NCBI RefSeq assembly: GCF_945956895.1
Contig: NZ_CAMFJF010000032.1
Span: 1 to 40,872, forward strand
Direction: 5' to 3'
Length of the DNA stretch: 40,872 nucleotides
DNA from: an uncultured Allobosea sp.
GTDB lineage: Bacteria > Pseudomonadota > Alphaproteobacteria > Rhizobiales > Beijerinckiaceae
Below, one piece after another: positions 17,446 through 27,900 of the stretch. The notes under the pieces were generated by a model. That model was not told the DNA's origin. It ran no database searches and saw nothing but the letters and a program-made list of their open reading frames with translations. Every line of letters begins with the position of its first letter. Position 1 is the stretch's first letter. A program made the translations under genes and the position numbers.

Positions 17446-18519
17446 GTGTTCTATCGTCGCGCCGGCATCCGCCACACGCGCTATCAGGACGAGCGCCAGC
17501 TTTTCCCGCTCGGCTTCGACCGCGGGTTGATCATTGCGGTCGTCCTCCTTCTGCTGGCGGCCCCCTTCCTGTTCGACCGGCTCTACGTCTCCGGCTACCT
17601 GCTGCCCTGGCTGATCTGGACCTCGGCGGCGCTCGGCCTCAACCTGCTGATGGGCTGGTCCGGCCAGATCCATCTCGGCTATGGCGCGGTGATGGGCATC
17701 GGCGCCTATGGCTCGGTGCACCTGGTTCGTCTCGGCGTGCCGCTCGAGATTGCGATGATCGTCGGCGGCCTGCTCAGCGCCACCATCGGCACGATGTTCG
17801 GCGGTGCGGCTTTGCGCATGAAGGGCATCTATCTGGCGATGGCGACGCTCGCCATGCAGTACGTCGTCGACTTCGTCATCTCGCATTCCTCGGTGATCAG
17901 CGGCGGCTCGCTGGCAACCTTGCAGGTGCCGCCGGTGCGCTTCCTCGGTATTCCCCTGCAGGGCGACCTGCCGACCTATTACCTCGCCTTCGGCGTCTGC
18001 TTCATGATCACGCTCTTCATGCTGAACGTTCGGCGCACCAGTTTCGGCCGGGCGCTGGCAGCGCTGCGCGAGAAGGACTATGCCGCGCAGATCCTCGGCA
18101 TCTCGACCTTCCGCTACAAGCTGCTCGCCTTCTGGGTCTCGTCCTTCATCGGCGGCGTCGTCGGTTCGGTTCTGGCGGTGACCTATCTTCGGGCGATCTC
18201 GCCCGACCAGTTCCATATCGAGCTCTCGATCCAGATCCTGGCGATGATCATCGTTGGAGGGCTCGGCAGCGTGCTCGGCCCGTTCTTCGGTACGGCGCTG
18301 ATCCTGTTCGCGCCGATCCTGCTCAACAACCTGCTCGGCTTTACTGCCGGGACGCTTGGCTGGTCGCTGCCGATCGACCTGCGCGCCCATCTGCCCCTGA
18401 TGGCCTATGGCGCCCTCGTGATCGGCTTCCTGCTCTACGAGCCGCTCGGCCTCGCCAAGATCTACGCGAATTTCCGCAACTACTTGCTTGTCTGGCCGTT
18501 CCGCCATGCCCAGCGGTGA
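17446..18519 (+). CDS. Liv-type ABC transporter permease (LivM-like)
   Basis: 357 residues, about ten hydrophobic segments. It carries the LivM signatures GLNLLMGWSGQIHLGYGA, RTSFGRALAALREKDYAAQILG (coupling loop) and IIVGGLGSVLGPFFGTA. The start is a GTG at 17446 with GAGAGGG ten bases upstream. It pairs with the LivH-like protein as the transport channel. Position in the operon between LivH-like and binding-protein genes is standard; the unusual feature is the synthetase gene before them. Confidence 0.93.
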   Translation: MFYRRAGIRHTRYQDERQLFPLGFDRGLIIAVVLLLLAAPFLFDRLYVSGYLLPWLIWTSAALGLNLLMGWSGQIHLGYGAVMGIGAYGSVHLVRLGVPLEIAMIVGGLLSATIGTMFGGAALRMKGIYLAMATLAMQYVVDFVISHSSVISGGSLATLQVPPVRFLGIPLQGDLPTYYLAFGVCFMITLFMLNVRRTSFGRALAALREKDYAAQILGISTFRYKLLAFWVSSFIGGVVGSVLAVTYLRAISPDQFHIELSIQILAMIIVGGLGSVLGPFFGTALILFAPILLNNLLGFTAGTLGWSLPIDLRAHLPLMAYGALVIGFLLYEPLGLAKIYANFRNYLLVWPFRHAQR

Positions 18520-18556
18520 CGGTGCCTTGAACAACGACAGGGCTGGAGGAAACAGG

Positions 18557-19819
18557 ATGTCGCTCGATCGCCGTTCTTTCATCGCCGGCTCGGCTGCGCT
18601 CGCCGCGCCGCTCGCCCTGCCGGTCCGCGTCTTCGCCCAGGAGAAGATCGTCCGCTTCTCGCTGCCGCAGGACTTCACCCGCATCTACACCTTCGTGACC
18701 TCGGAATATAACCAGGGCCAGCGCGACTACTTCACGCTGGTCAACGATCGCGGCGGCGTCGGCGGCTACAAGATCGTCGCCGACATCACCGACCACGCCA
18801 ACGACCTGCCGCGCGCCATCGAGGCCTATGAGCGCGGCAAGCGCGAGGGCGCTGTGCTGATCGACCCGCTCTCGACGCCGGTGGCGCGCGCGCTGGTGCC
18901 GCGCGCGCTCGAGGACAAGATCAACATGATCACCGCCTATTCCGGCCGCAGTGACGCGGCCGATGGCAGCGTCTTTCCTTACGTCCTGCCGCTCTCGATC
19001 AACTACTGGACCCAGGCTGGGCTGATCATCGAGCAGTTCAAGAAAACCGAGAAGGGCAGCCTCAAGGGCAAGAAGATCGTCTTCGTCCATATCGACACGC
19101 CCTTCGGCAAGGAGCCGCTGCCGATCCTCAACGTGCTTGCCAAGAAAGAAGGCTATGAACTCACCGCCTTCCCCTACACCCCGCCGGGCAACGACCAGTC
19201 GGCGATCTGGCCGCAGGTTCGTCGGGCAAGGCCCGATTTCGTGATCTTCTGGGGCGCCGGCGTCGGCCAAACGGTGGCGCTGACCGAAGCGATCCGCAAC
19301 GGCATTCCGATGGACCGCGTCTCGGGCAGCGTCTGGCTGTCTGAATCCGACATGGACGTGGTCGGGCGCGAGGCGGCCAAGGGCGTGATGAAGGTCGAGC
19401 CCTGCGTCGGCGGGCGCGAGCCCAAGGTAATCAAGGACATTCTTGCCGACGTCGTCGGCAAGGGCAAAGGCTCGGGCCCGGAGAACAAGGTCGGCACGGC
19501 CTATTACAACTACGGCGTCCAGATGGCGACACTGATGGTCGAGGGCGTGCGCAAGGCGGCCGAGAAGGTGCCGAACGGCCCGGTCACCGGCCCCTGGCTC
19601 AACGAGGGCCTGCGCTCGATCACCAACTTCACCGCCGACGGCCTGCTGCCGCCGACCACAATCACCAAGGACGACCACCAGGGCGGCGGCATGGGCCGGA
19701 TCGCGCGCTGGGACGGTGCCAAATTCGTGCCGATCACCGATTGGTTCGCCGCCAACCAGGACGTGGTCTGGGAGGAGATCCGCAAGAACTCGGACGAGTT
19801 CAAGAAGACCGGGAAATGA
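18557..19819 (+). CDS. Tat-exported ABC transporter substrate-binding protein (LivK/Peripla_BP_6 type)
   Basis: 420 residues. The ATG at 18557 has a clear GGAGGA six bases upstream. The leader has a twin-arginine motif (DRRSFIAG) followed by a hydrophobic alanine/leucine core and likely cleavage after VFA. The mature part starts IVRFSLPQDFT and has the two-lobe Liv-type fold (LVNDRGGVGGYKI, GKKIVFVHIDTPFG, ARPDFVIFWGAG). It captures the substrate in the periplasm. Tat export implies folding before transport. An intercistronic hairpin follows its stop, which may protect its mRNA and raise its level over the rest. The ligand is unknown. Confidence 0.93.
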   Translation: MSLDRRSFIAGSAALAAPLALPVRVFAQEKIVRFSLPQDFTRIYTFVTSEYNQGQRDYFTLVNDRGGVGGYKIVADITDHANDLPRAIEAYERGKREGAVLIDPLSTPVARALVPRALEDKINMITAYSGRSDAADGSVFPYVLPLSINYWTQAGLIIEQFKKTEKGSLKGKKIVFVHIDTPFGKEPLPILNVLAKKEGYELTAFPYTPPGNDQSAIWPQVRRARPDFVIFWGAGVGQTVALTEAIRNGIPMDRVSGSVWLSESDMDVVGREAAKGVMKVEPCVGGREPKVIKDILADVVGKGKGSGPENKVGTAYYNYGVQMATLMVEGVRKAAEKVPNGPVTGPWLNEGLRSITNFTADGLLPPTTITKDDHQGGGMGRIARWDGAKFVPITDWFAANQDVVWEEIRKNSDEFKKTGK

Positions 19820-19827
19820 CGAGGTCC

Positions 19828-19855
19828 GGGCGGCGCGCTTAAGCTCGCGTCGCCC
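19828..19855 (+). other. Intercistronic stem-loop after the binding-protein gene
   Basis: GGGCGGCGCG (19828-19837) pairs with CGCGTCGCCC (19846-19855) over ten base pairs, one of them G-U, around an eight-base loop. It is nine bases after the binding-protein stop and is not followed by a T-run. Such hairpins often stabilise the upstream mRNA or attenuate downstream expression; both are inference here. Confidence 0.55.
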
Positions 19856-19875
19856 GCCATTGCTGGATCGGGCCG

Positions 19876-20667
<792 letters not shown>

Positions 20668-20676
20668 GGCCGCGCG

Positions 20677-21909
20677 ATGGGCAAGCACTACGACCGCCTG
20701 GAAACCCGGACGCCCGCACGCCGCGAGGCCGATCTGTTCCAGCGTTTGCCCAAGGTGATCGCGGCGGCGAAAGCCTTGCCGGCTTGGCGCAGGCACCTGC
20801 GCGGCATTGATCCCGGAGCCGTCACGGACCGCGCATCGCTCGCTCTTCTGCCGGTGCTGCGCAAGTCGGACCTACCATCGACCCAGCGCGCGAGGCCGCC
20901 CTTCGGTGGTTTGCTGCCCGGCCGTCCTGGCGATTATCGCCGGCTGATGATGTCGCCGGGGCCGATCTTCGAACCCGAGGGCCATGACGATGATCCGTGG
21001 CGCGTCGCCCGCGCGCTCGCCGCGGCAGGCGCCAGCCGCCGTGATGTCGTGCTCAACACCTTCTCCTATCACCTGACGCCTGGCGCCTGGTGCTTCGATG
21101 CCGGCGCGCGCGTGCTCGGCTGTGCCGTCATCCCGGCAGGGCCCGGCAACAGCGATGCCCAGCTCGACCTGATCGAGGCCTACCGGCCGTCGCTTTATGC
21201 CGGCGTGCCCGATTTCCTGAAGATACTACTCGACCAGGCGGCGGCGCGCGGGCGCGACGTCGCCTCGCTGAAGCGGGCCGTAGTTTCCGGCGCGGCCTTC
21301 CCGCCCTCGCTGCAGGCGGAGTTCGCCGCGCGCGGCATCGACGCTTATCAATGCTATGCCACCGCCGAATGCGGCATCATCGCCTATGAGAGTCCGGCCC
21401 GCGACGGGCTGATCCTGAACGAGGACATCATCGTCGAGATTCTGCGCCCCGGCACCGGGGATCCCGTAGCCGAGGGCGAGGTCGGTGAGATCGCAGTGAC
21501 GATCCTCGATCCGACGAAGCCGCTGATCCGCTTCGCTGTCGGCGACCTCAGCGCCCTCCTGCCGGGAACCTCGCCTTGCGGGCGGACGAACCGGCGGATT
21601 CGGGGCTGGCTCGGCCGCGCTGACCAGTCCGCCAAGGTGAGGGGCATGTTCGTGCGCCCTGAGCAGGTCGCCGCGATCATGGCGCGCCATGCCGCGCTCG
21701 GCCGCTGCCGGCTGGTGGTCACGCGCCGCGACGAGACCGATGCGATGCATCTCGACGCTGAGGTCGCCGCGCCGCCGCCCGGGTTGGCTGAGGCGGTGGC
21801 GGCGAGCTTGCGCGATGTGATGAAATTGCGCGGGACGGTCGCCTTCGTTCCACCGGGGACACTGCCCAACGATGGCAAGATCATCGACGATACGCGAAAG
21901 CCCGCCTGA
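20677..21909 (+). CDS. Phenylacetate-CoA-ligase-like adenylate-forming protein with divergent P-loop
   Basis: 410 residues, close to the PaaK length. Recognisable parts are VPDFLKILL, the YATAECGIIAYE segment (adenylation motif position), IRFAVGDLSALLPG and the C-terminal VRPEQVAAIM domain ending LPNDGKIIDD. The usual nucleotide loop SSGTTGKP is missing; the equivalent stretch reads MSPGPIFEPEG. It may bind nucleotide differently, act as an acyl transferase, or belong to a subgroup of PaaK relatives seen beside Liv transporters. It lies nine bases after the LivF-like gene, so it is co-transcribed. Ligase activity is plausible but not shown by the motifs. Confidence 0.8.
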   Translation: MGKHYDRLETRTPARREADLFQRLPKVIAAAKALPAWRRHLRGIDPGAVTDRASLALLPVLRKSDLPSTQRARPPFGGLLPGRPGDYRRLMMSPGPIFEPEGHDDDPWRVARALAAAGASRRDVVLNTFSYHLTPGAWCFDAGARVLGCAVIPAGPGNSDAQLDLIEAYRPSLYAGVPDFLKILLDQAAARGRDVASLKRAVVSGAAFPPSLQAEFAARGIDAYQCYATAECGIIAYESPARDGLILNEDIIVEILRPGTGDPVAEGEVGEIAVTILDPTKPLIRFAVGDLSALLPGTSPCGRTNRRIRGWLGRADQSAKVRGMFVRPEQVAAIMARHAALGRCRLVVTRRDETDAMHLDAEVAAPPPGLAEAVAASLRDVMKLRGTVAFVPPGTLPNDGKIIDDTRKPA

Positions 21910-21941
21910 GTCAGCAGGCGGCTGGAAAGGCACGGCACATC

Positions 21942-22748
21942 ATGGCGAGCGACAAGGCGATTCAGGCTTCCGCAGGCGACGTGGTCCTGGTCGAGCGGCA
22001 GGGAGCCGTGCTGACGGTGACGATGAACCGGCCGAAGGTGCTCAACGTCCTGGACGAGGCTCTGGCGGATGCGCTCGTCGCCGCCTTCGCGCCGATCGCC
22101 GCCGATGCGACCGTCAGGGCGGTGGTCCTGGCCGGGGTCGGGCGCTCCTTCATGGCGGGCGGCGATCTGTCCCGCTTCGATGCCGATCTTGCTGCGGCAC
22201 CCGTGACGGCGGGTCTGCTGATCGAGCGCTTCCACGCATTGATGCGCCTGATCAAGGCGCTGCCGCAGCCGGTGATCGCTGCCCTGCAGGGCCCGGTGGC
22301 GGGGGGCGGCGTCGCGCTCGCGCTGGCTTGCGACATGGTGATCGCCACGCAAGGGGCGAGCTTCCTCTCGGCCTATACCAAGCTCGGCACCAACCCGGAT
22401 GGCGGCACGACCTGGACGCTCACGCAATTGCTGGGCCCACGGCGTGCCCTCGAATTCGTGCTGCTCAACGAAGCGATCGACGCCGAGACGGCGTTGCGCC
22501 TCGGTCTCGTCAACCGGGTCGTGCCGGAAGGCGAGCTCGTGCAGGCGGCGCAGGCCATGGCCGAGCGCCTGAGCCAAGGCAGCCGCGGCGCCGTCAAGGC
22601 GGTCAAGGCCCTCGTTCAGGCCGCGAGCGAGGTCTCTTTCGACGCGCAGCTCGATCTGGAAAAGCAGGCCTTCATCGGCAACGCGGCGACGCCCGATTTC
22701 CGGGAGGGCATTCGGGCCTTCTTCGAGAAACGCCCGCCGCGGTTCTGA
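21942..22748 (+). CDS. Enoyl-CoA hydratase/isomerase family protein lacking both catalytic glutamates
   Basis: 268 residues, crotonase fold with oxyanion-hole segments FMAGGDLSRF and PVAGGGVALALACD. Aligned to rat enoyl-CoA hydratase, Glu144 corresponds to Ala125 and Glu164 to Tyr145, so normal hydration chemistry is unlikely. Isomerases and other crotonases keep one or use different acids. It ends with the typical REGIRAFFEKRPPRF tail. It is the last gene of the transporter/activation operon, 32 bases after the PaaK-like gene. A role on a CoA ester made by the synthetases is likely; the reaction is unknown. Confidence 0.87.
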   Translation: MASDKAIQASAGDVVLVERQGAVLTVTMNRPKVLNVLDEALADALVAAFAPIAADATVRAVVLAGVGRSFMAGGDLSRFDADLAAAPVTAGLLIERFHALMRLIKALPQPVIAALQGPVAGGGVALALACDMVIATQGASFLSAYTKLGTNPDGGTTWTLTQLLGPRRALEFVLLNEAIDAETALRLGLVNRVVPEGELVQAAQAMAERLSQGSRGAVKAVKALVQAASEVSFDAQLDLEKQAFIGNAATPDFREGIRAFFEKRPPRF

Positions 22749-23015
22749 CGTGCTGCCGCAGGCGTGACGAACTGCCTGTATCGCGGAAATACTGGCTTGT
22801 GTGGCTCGGCGCATAAATCAGGGAATGCGTCGATTTGGCTCCGGTTGGTCATTTAATACGCGAGCGATGACGGCTTGGTTCTCAAATTGAGCGCATCCGG
22901 GCCGATGCTTTCCACCAAGGTCCTCGGGCGATCATGGTCTCGGCGATGTCAGCGAGGCGAACCTTGTTATCTTCAAGCATGTGATTGCTGAGCATTCGCA
23001 CCATCTCGGGACCTG
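22749..23015. other. Region without a clear gene, bordering the IS scar
   Basis: No convincing gene. On the minus strand a frame ending at 22882 encodes GPEMVRMLSNHMLEDNKVRL followed by ADIAETMIARGPWW, a plausible protein tail that runs upstream into the IS3-like end at about 23016. It may be the remnant of a gene truncated by the insertion. I cannot name it. Confidence 0.35.
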
Positions 23016-23191
23016 TGATCCGAGCCCTTAAAACTGGATCGCTTTGGGTTAGAATTTTCCGTGTCGTTTCCCTTGGGCTGGGAGGAGCGGAAGACGATGA
23101 AGGATTCGAAGTGTTCGCTTCGCGGACCTTCGGTTCGGACGCCCCGAAGGCGTTCATCCTGAAGCAGGGCGCCGACGGGATTCCAGTGGCA
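23016..23191 (+). mobile_element. Left-end remnant of an IS3-family element (OrfA start)
   Basis: An ATG at 23097 begins MKDSK and, after a frame-breaking change, continues (23144-23191) as DAPKAFILKQGADGIPVA. IS3-family OrfA proteins known to me start MKxSKFSDAQKAFILKQG-DG-PVA, so this is their 5' end. The AT-richer leader from about 23016 (TGATCCGAGCCCTTAAAACT) probably includes the terminal repeat. The element is cut at about 23190, where IS481 sequence begins. It cannot encode a working transposase. Confidence 0.65.
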
Positions 23192-23816
23192 CGGCATCAG
23201 CCGGCTACCGGATATCGAGGGCGACAAGGAGCCGAAAAAGAGGTTCAAGTCCTTCCTGATCGGCTTCTTCCAGATCGACCTCGCCGAGGTTCATGCCGCC
23301 GAGGGCAGGCTCTGCCTGTTGGTCGCCATTGATCGGACGAGCAAATTCGCCTTCGCGCAATCGATGGAGAGCGCCAACAGGGTGACGGCCTCCATCTTCC
23401 TGGTCGCTTTGATCGCCGCCGCTTCCGACAGGATCGACAACGGCATCCAGCTCCGCTTCCCGCTACGTTACGCCAACGGCCCGACCGCTCGCCACATCAC
23501 CCGCATGTTCGCGATGCGCTGTCGGGAGAACGGCATCGAGCATCGCTTCACCAGGATCAACCATCCCTGGACCAACCGGCAGGTCGAACGGATGAACCGG
23601 ACGATCAAGGACGCGGCCGTCAAGCGCTATCACCACGACAGCCACGACCAGCTCGAACCCCACCTCGACGACTTCGTCTCAGCCTCCAATTTCGGCCGGC
23701 GCCTGAAGACCCTGAAAGGCCTCACACCCTACGAGTTCATCCGCAAGCGCTGGACTTCAGAGCCAGAACGATTCACGCTCGATCCAATCCACCAAATGCC
23801 GGGACTGAATACCTAG
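23184..23816 (+). pseudogene. 5'-truncated IS481-family transposase
   Basis: Frame open to the stop at 23814-23816. It starts within the N-terminal region (QWHGISRLPDIEGDKEPKK), then IDLAEVH with the first catalytic Asp, VAIDRTSKFAF, DNGIQL with the second Asp, and NRQVERMNRTIKDA with the Glu, ending at MPGLNT. Compared with full IS481 transposases, as I recall them, the first ~100 codons are missing and about five residues are lost just before DNGIQ. All three DDE residues survive, but without the helix-turn-helix N-terminus it should be inactive. No right terminal repeat is evident, since the next gene's stop lies immediately adjacent. Confidence 0.85.
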
Positions 23817-24916
23817 CGCGCCGGCAGCGATAGCGAGATCAGGCGGACCGGCTCGCGCGTCGTCGGATCGACCGTGCCACGCAGGACCGCGTCGCTGGCG
23901 ACGGTGTCGTCCTGCAATTGCGCCTCGCGGACGCGCATCTGGCGGCGGACGCTGCTGGCCTGCGCCTCCATCCGGGAAATGCCGACCTGTTCGTCGATCT
24001 GCTTGCGCTGGGTCTTGCTCAGCTCCGAGGCGGTGCGGAAATCGCGGAAGTCGCGCCGGCTGTAAGGCCAGCCCGAGCCGCCGGTGAAGGTCGAGACCTT
24101 GCCGTCGAGCACGACGCTGTCGCCGGGCCGCAAGGTGATGTCCCGCAGCAGGGAGACGCGCCGTTCGCCGGCCTGCACGATGGCGGGGCGGCAGGCCGGG
24201 TCGGCCGACTTCTCGTGGCTATAGGCCATCGGCAGGGCGCCATAGCGCTTGCCGTCGGCCGCGACGGCGTCGGCAATGCCGGCCCCGCCGGCGGCCACCT
24301 TGAAGACCTTGACCGGGATGCCCGGATTCATCGCCTTGCAGATCGCCTCATGGGCCTTCAGGTCGCCGGATGAGCGGACATAGCCGATGGGAGCGTGGAA
24401 GCCGTCGCAGAGGCGCACGCAGAAAGTCTGGGCCCGGTCGGCTACTCCGGTCACCACATCGAGCGTGGCCGAGGTCGTGCCGGCGATCTTGCGTCGCCCG
24501 TCGGCGGATTTCCGGGCCGATTTGCGGAAGGGGTTGAGGTCGACCTGCGGCTGCGCGAGGCGCCCGTCCGGCAGCGTCTGCATGAGCGGCAGGCGCCAGC
24601 CATTGCCGGCGGGCGCATAGGCATTGGCCTGCGGAGCGGGCCGGGTCGAGGTGTAGGTCGCGTTGCGCAGGCGGGTCTGCTCGGTCTGGCGTGCCACTTC
24701 CCGGATGTTGGCCTCGCGGGCCTCGTCGTTCTCGGCCAGGACCATCGAGGCCGTCAGCACCATGCCGCCGGAGCCGAGCGTGACCCCGAGCGCGGCAAGC
24801 GCCAGCAGGCGACCCGCGGGGCTGCGCTTTGCGATCTTCGCCTTGCCGGAAGCGGCGGCCAGAACCTCGCCCTCGCGGACGAAAACCCGCGCCGGGACCT
24901 CACGGACACGTAACAT
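23813..24916 (-). CDS. DUF2865 domain-containing, membrane-anchored protein
   Basis: 367 residues. One hydrophobic segment near residues 36-60 (LLALAALGVTLGSGGMVLTA) suggests an N-terminal anchor or uncleaved signal, with the rest periplasmic. The central part has the DUF2865 pattern TFCVRLCDGFHAPIG, then HEAICKAMNPG and YGALPMAYSHEK, with four or five cysteines. The domain occurs in Hyphomicrobiales with unknown function. The ATG at 24916 has GGAG eight bases upstream. Its stop codon shares the palindrome CTAG with the stop of the IS481 remnant, so its C-terminus may have been altered by the insertion. Confidence 0.8.
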   Translation of the reverse strand: MLRVREVPARVFVREGEVLAAASGKAKIAKRSPAGRLLALAALGVTLGSGGMVLTASMVLAENDEAREANIREVARQTEQTRLRNATYTSTRPAPQANAYAPAGNGWRLPLMQTLPDGRLAQPQVDLNPFRKSARKSADGRRKIAGTTSATLDVVTGVADRAQTFCVRLCDGFHAPIGYVRSSGDLKAHEAICKAMNPGIPVKVFKVAAGGAGIADAVAADGKRYGALPMAYSHEKSADPACRPAIVQAGERRVSLLRDITLRPGDSVVLDGKVSTFTGGSGWPYSRRDFRDFRTASELSKTQRKQIDEQVGISRMEAQASSVRRQMRVREAQLQDDTVASDAVLRGTVDPTTREPVRLISLSLPAR

Positions 24917-25058
24917 CGCGTCACTCCAAACTACGCTTGTCCACCGTCCGCCGCCATTCGGGGTGTAGTTTACTTTTCGTTAAGCTTCAACGCTTCCGGG
25001 CCTTCCGCTGCCGGAAACGGGCAAGATGCTTAACGGGAGTGTTGCCGGGATCCGCCGC

Positions 25059-25469
25059 TCAGAGCACGGAGACGAGGACGCCGAGCCACATGCAGAACAG
25101 CGCGAGAACGCCGATGCCGTAGACGGCGCCGCGCAGGGGCAATGTGTTGGGGCCGATATGGATCAGGGTGTGGACGATGCGGGTCGTCACATAGAGCCAG
25201 GCGAGGATCGCCATGACATAGCCGGTGGCGCCGGTCTCCATCGCGATCATGACGATGGCGAAGAAGACCACCGGCGTTTCGAACTGGTTGGTGAAGTTCG
25301 CCGATGCGAGCCGGGCCGGGACGGGGTAGCGCTCGGTCGAGACCGTGACCTCGTCGGGGCGGACGGCGCCGCTGGCGAAGGCCATCTTGCGGCGGAAAGC
25401 CAGGACGACGCCGACGACGAAAATCCAGAAGATCATCGCCAGCGTCGGATAGATCAGCTTCAGAGTCAT
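25059..25469 (-). CDS. MAPEG-family membrane protein
   Basis: 136 residues with four predicted transmembrane helices. The segment ANFTNQFETPVVFF and the later RIVHTLIHIG are typical of bacterial MAPEG proteins (membrane-associated, eicosanoid and glutathione metabolism). Human members are glutathione S-transferases or leukotriene synthases; bacterial ones are mostly uncharacterised. It lies downstream of guaB on the same strand, separated by a hairpin at 25497-25515, so it may have its own promoter. No clear ribosome site is visible. Confidence 0.85.
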   Translation of the reverse strand: MTLKLIYPTLAMIFWIFVVGVVLAFRRKMAFASGAVRPDEVTVSTERYPVPARLASANFTNQFETPVVFFAIVMIAMETGATGYVMAILAWLYVTTRIVHTLIHIGPNTLPLRGAVYGIGVLALFCMWLGVLVSVL

Positions 25470-25496
25470 GGTCGCGCGTAGCCCCGTGCCTGCACC

Positions 25497-25515
25497 GGCC
25501 TGAATCAGTCAGGCC
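25497..25515 (-). terminator. Candidate terminator hairpin downstream of guaB
   Basis: GGCCTGA (25497-25503) and TCAGGCC (25509-25515) form a perfect seven-pair stem with the loop ATCAG, 26 bases past the guaB stop. No T-run follows on the minus strand, so it may be a weak or Rho-assisted terminator. Confidence 0.45.
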
Positions 25516-25540
25516 AGTGCTGCACGAAGCTTGCCCGGAC

Positions 25541-27067
<1,527 letters not shown>

Positions 27068-27156
27068 TCAAGGGGGCAGGGCAAGAGGCCCAGTGCCGAG
27101 TTGACGAGGCCCGTTAGCATGGGCGGGCTGCCTCCGCTAGTGCGCAGTTCGGATTC

Positions 27157-27171
27157 TTTTGCAGTGCAAAA
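27157..27171. promoter_or_regulatory. Perfect palindrome upstream of guaB, possible operator
   Basis: TTTTGCA-G-TGCAAAA, two perfect seven-base arms around one base. It lies about 120 bases before the guaB start in otherwise GC-rich DNA. The size and symmetry suit a dimeric regulator. No specific regulator is recognised. Confidence 0.4.
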
Positions 27172-27236
27172 AGGCCTGACGCGCATGGCTGGGCATTCGC
27201 AGCCCGAAGCGGGGCGATATGTCGGCACAAGCTTGG

Positions 27237-27284
27237 CAGGCAAACCCGACCATTGCAGGGAACTGTGCTGGTCGGGTTTGCCTG
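27237..27284 (-). terminator. Strong hairpin, likely terminator of the small secreted-protein gene
   Basis: CAGGCAAACCCGACCA (27237-27252) and TGGTCGGGTTTGCCTG (27269-27284) are perfect complements over 16 base pairs with a 16-base loop. It begins 13 bases past the stop of the gene at 27298-27615. There is no T-run, but the stem is the longest perfect one I found in the window. A processed small RNA is an alternative. Confidence 0.6.
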
Positions 27285-27297
27285 GGTTGGAGGAAGC

Positions 27298-27615
27298 TCA
27301 GCGCTTGGTGACGGGCTCGGGAAGGTTGTCCGGCTTGATTCCGAAGCAGCCCATTCCGAAGATTTCGTGCCCGGCCTTGTTTGCCATGGTCTGGCAGCTT
27401 TGGAGATGCATACAGGCATCGTACTGGATGCTGCCGGAGGCGCTCCCGGGGATATTCTTGAACTGGCAGGCGGCGCGCCAATCGCTGGAGCCCGCCGCTG
27501 CCGGGGCGGCCACCGTAGCTCCATAGGAGAGCCCCGCCAGCACGGCCAGCGCCGCAATGCGGGCGCTCAGGGAAAGCCGGCGAGGAGCGGCAAAAATATC
27601 TGAAATATGCGTCAT
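27298..27615 (-). CDS. Small secreted four-cysteine hypothetical protein
   Basis: 105 residues from the ATG at 27615, with GGAGAAG just upstream. The N-terminus has a signal peptide (basic APRRLSLSAR, then IAALAVLAGLSYG and an alanine-rich cleavage region before GSSDW). The mature part is only about 60 residues with four cysteines (AACQF, DACMH, QSCQT, GMGCFG), enough for two disulfides. I do not recognise the family. Transcribed toward guaB and ended by the strong hairpin at 27237-27284; divergent from the MFS gene. Confidence 0.7.
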   Translation of the reverse strand: MTHISDIFAAPRRLSLSARIAALAVLAGLSYGATVAAPAAAGSSDWRAACQFKNIPGSASGSIQYDACMHLQSCQTMANKAGHEIFGMGCFGIKPDNLPEPVTKR

Positions 27616-27900
27616 ATTGCTTCTCCGCAGTTGGCGACGCGCGCCCCTCGCGACGGCCCGGCACAACCAGGCGCCCGAAAAATGGGGCTGCCGCGGGGTA
27701 CCTAGGAGTAAGGCGAACGCATGGCGGCATTGTGTTGGTGGCCGAGCCATCAGTTCTGTGCATGGCAGAAGCGCGCCGGTTGCGGGCAAAACCGGCCGCA
27801 AACCGCGAATTCGTTCTCGTCACCTGATGCACATGCGATTAATAGCCGAGCTTATGATTTCAAGCGCGCCTAATTCGACCGGGCGCGGAAGGTTCGAGCT

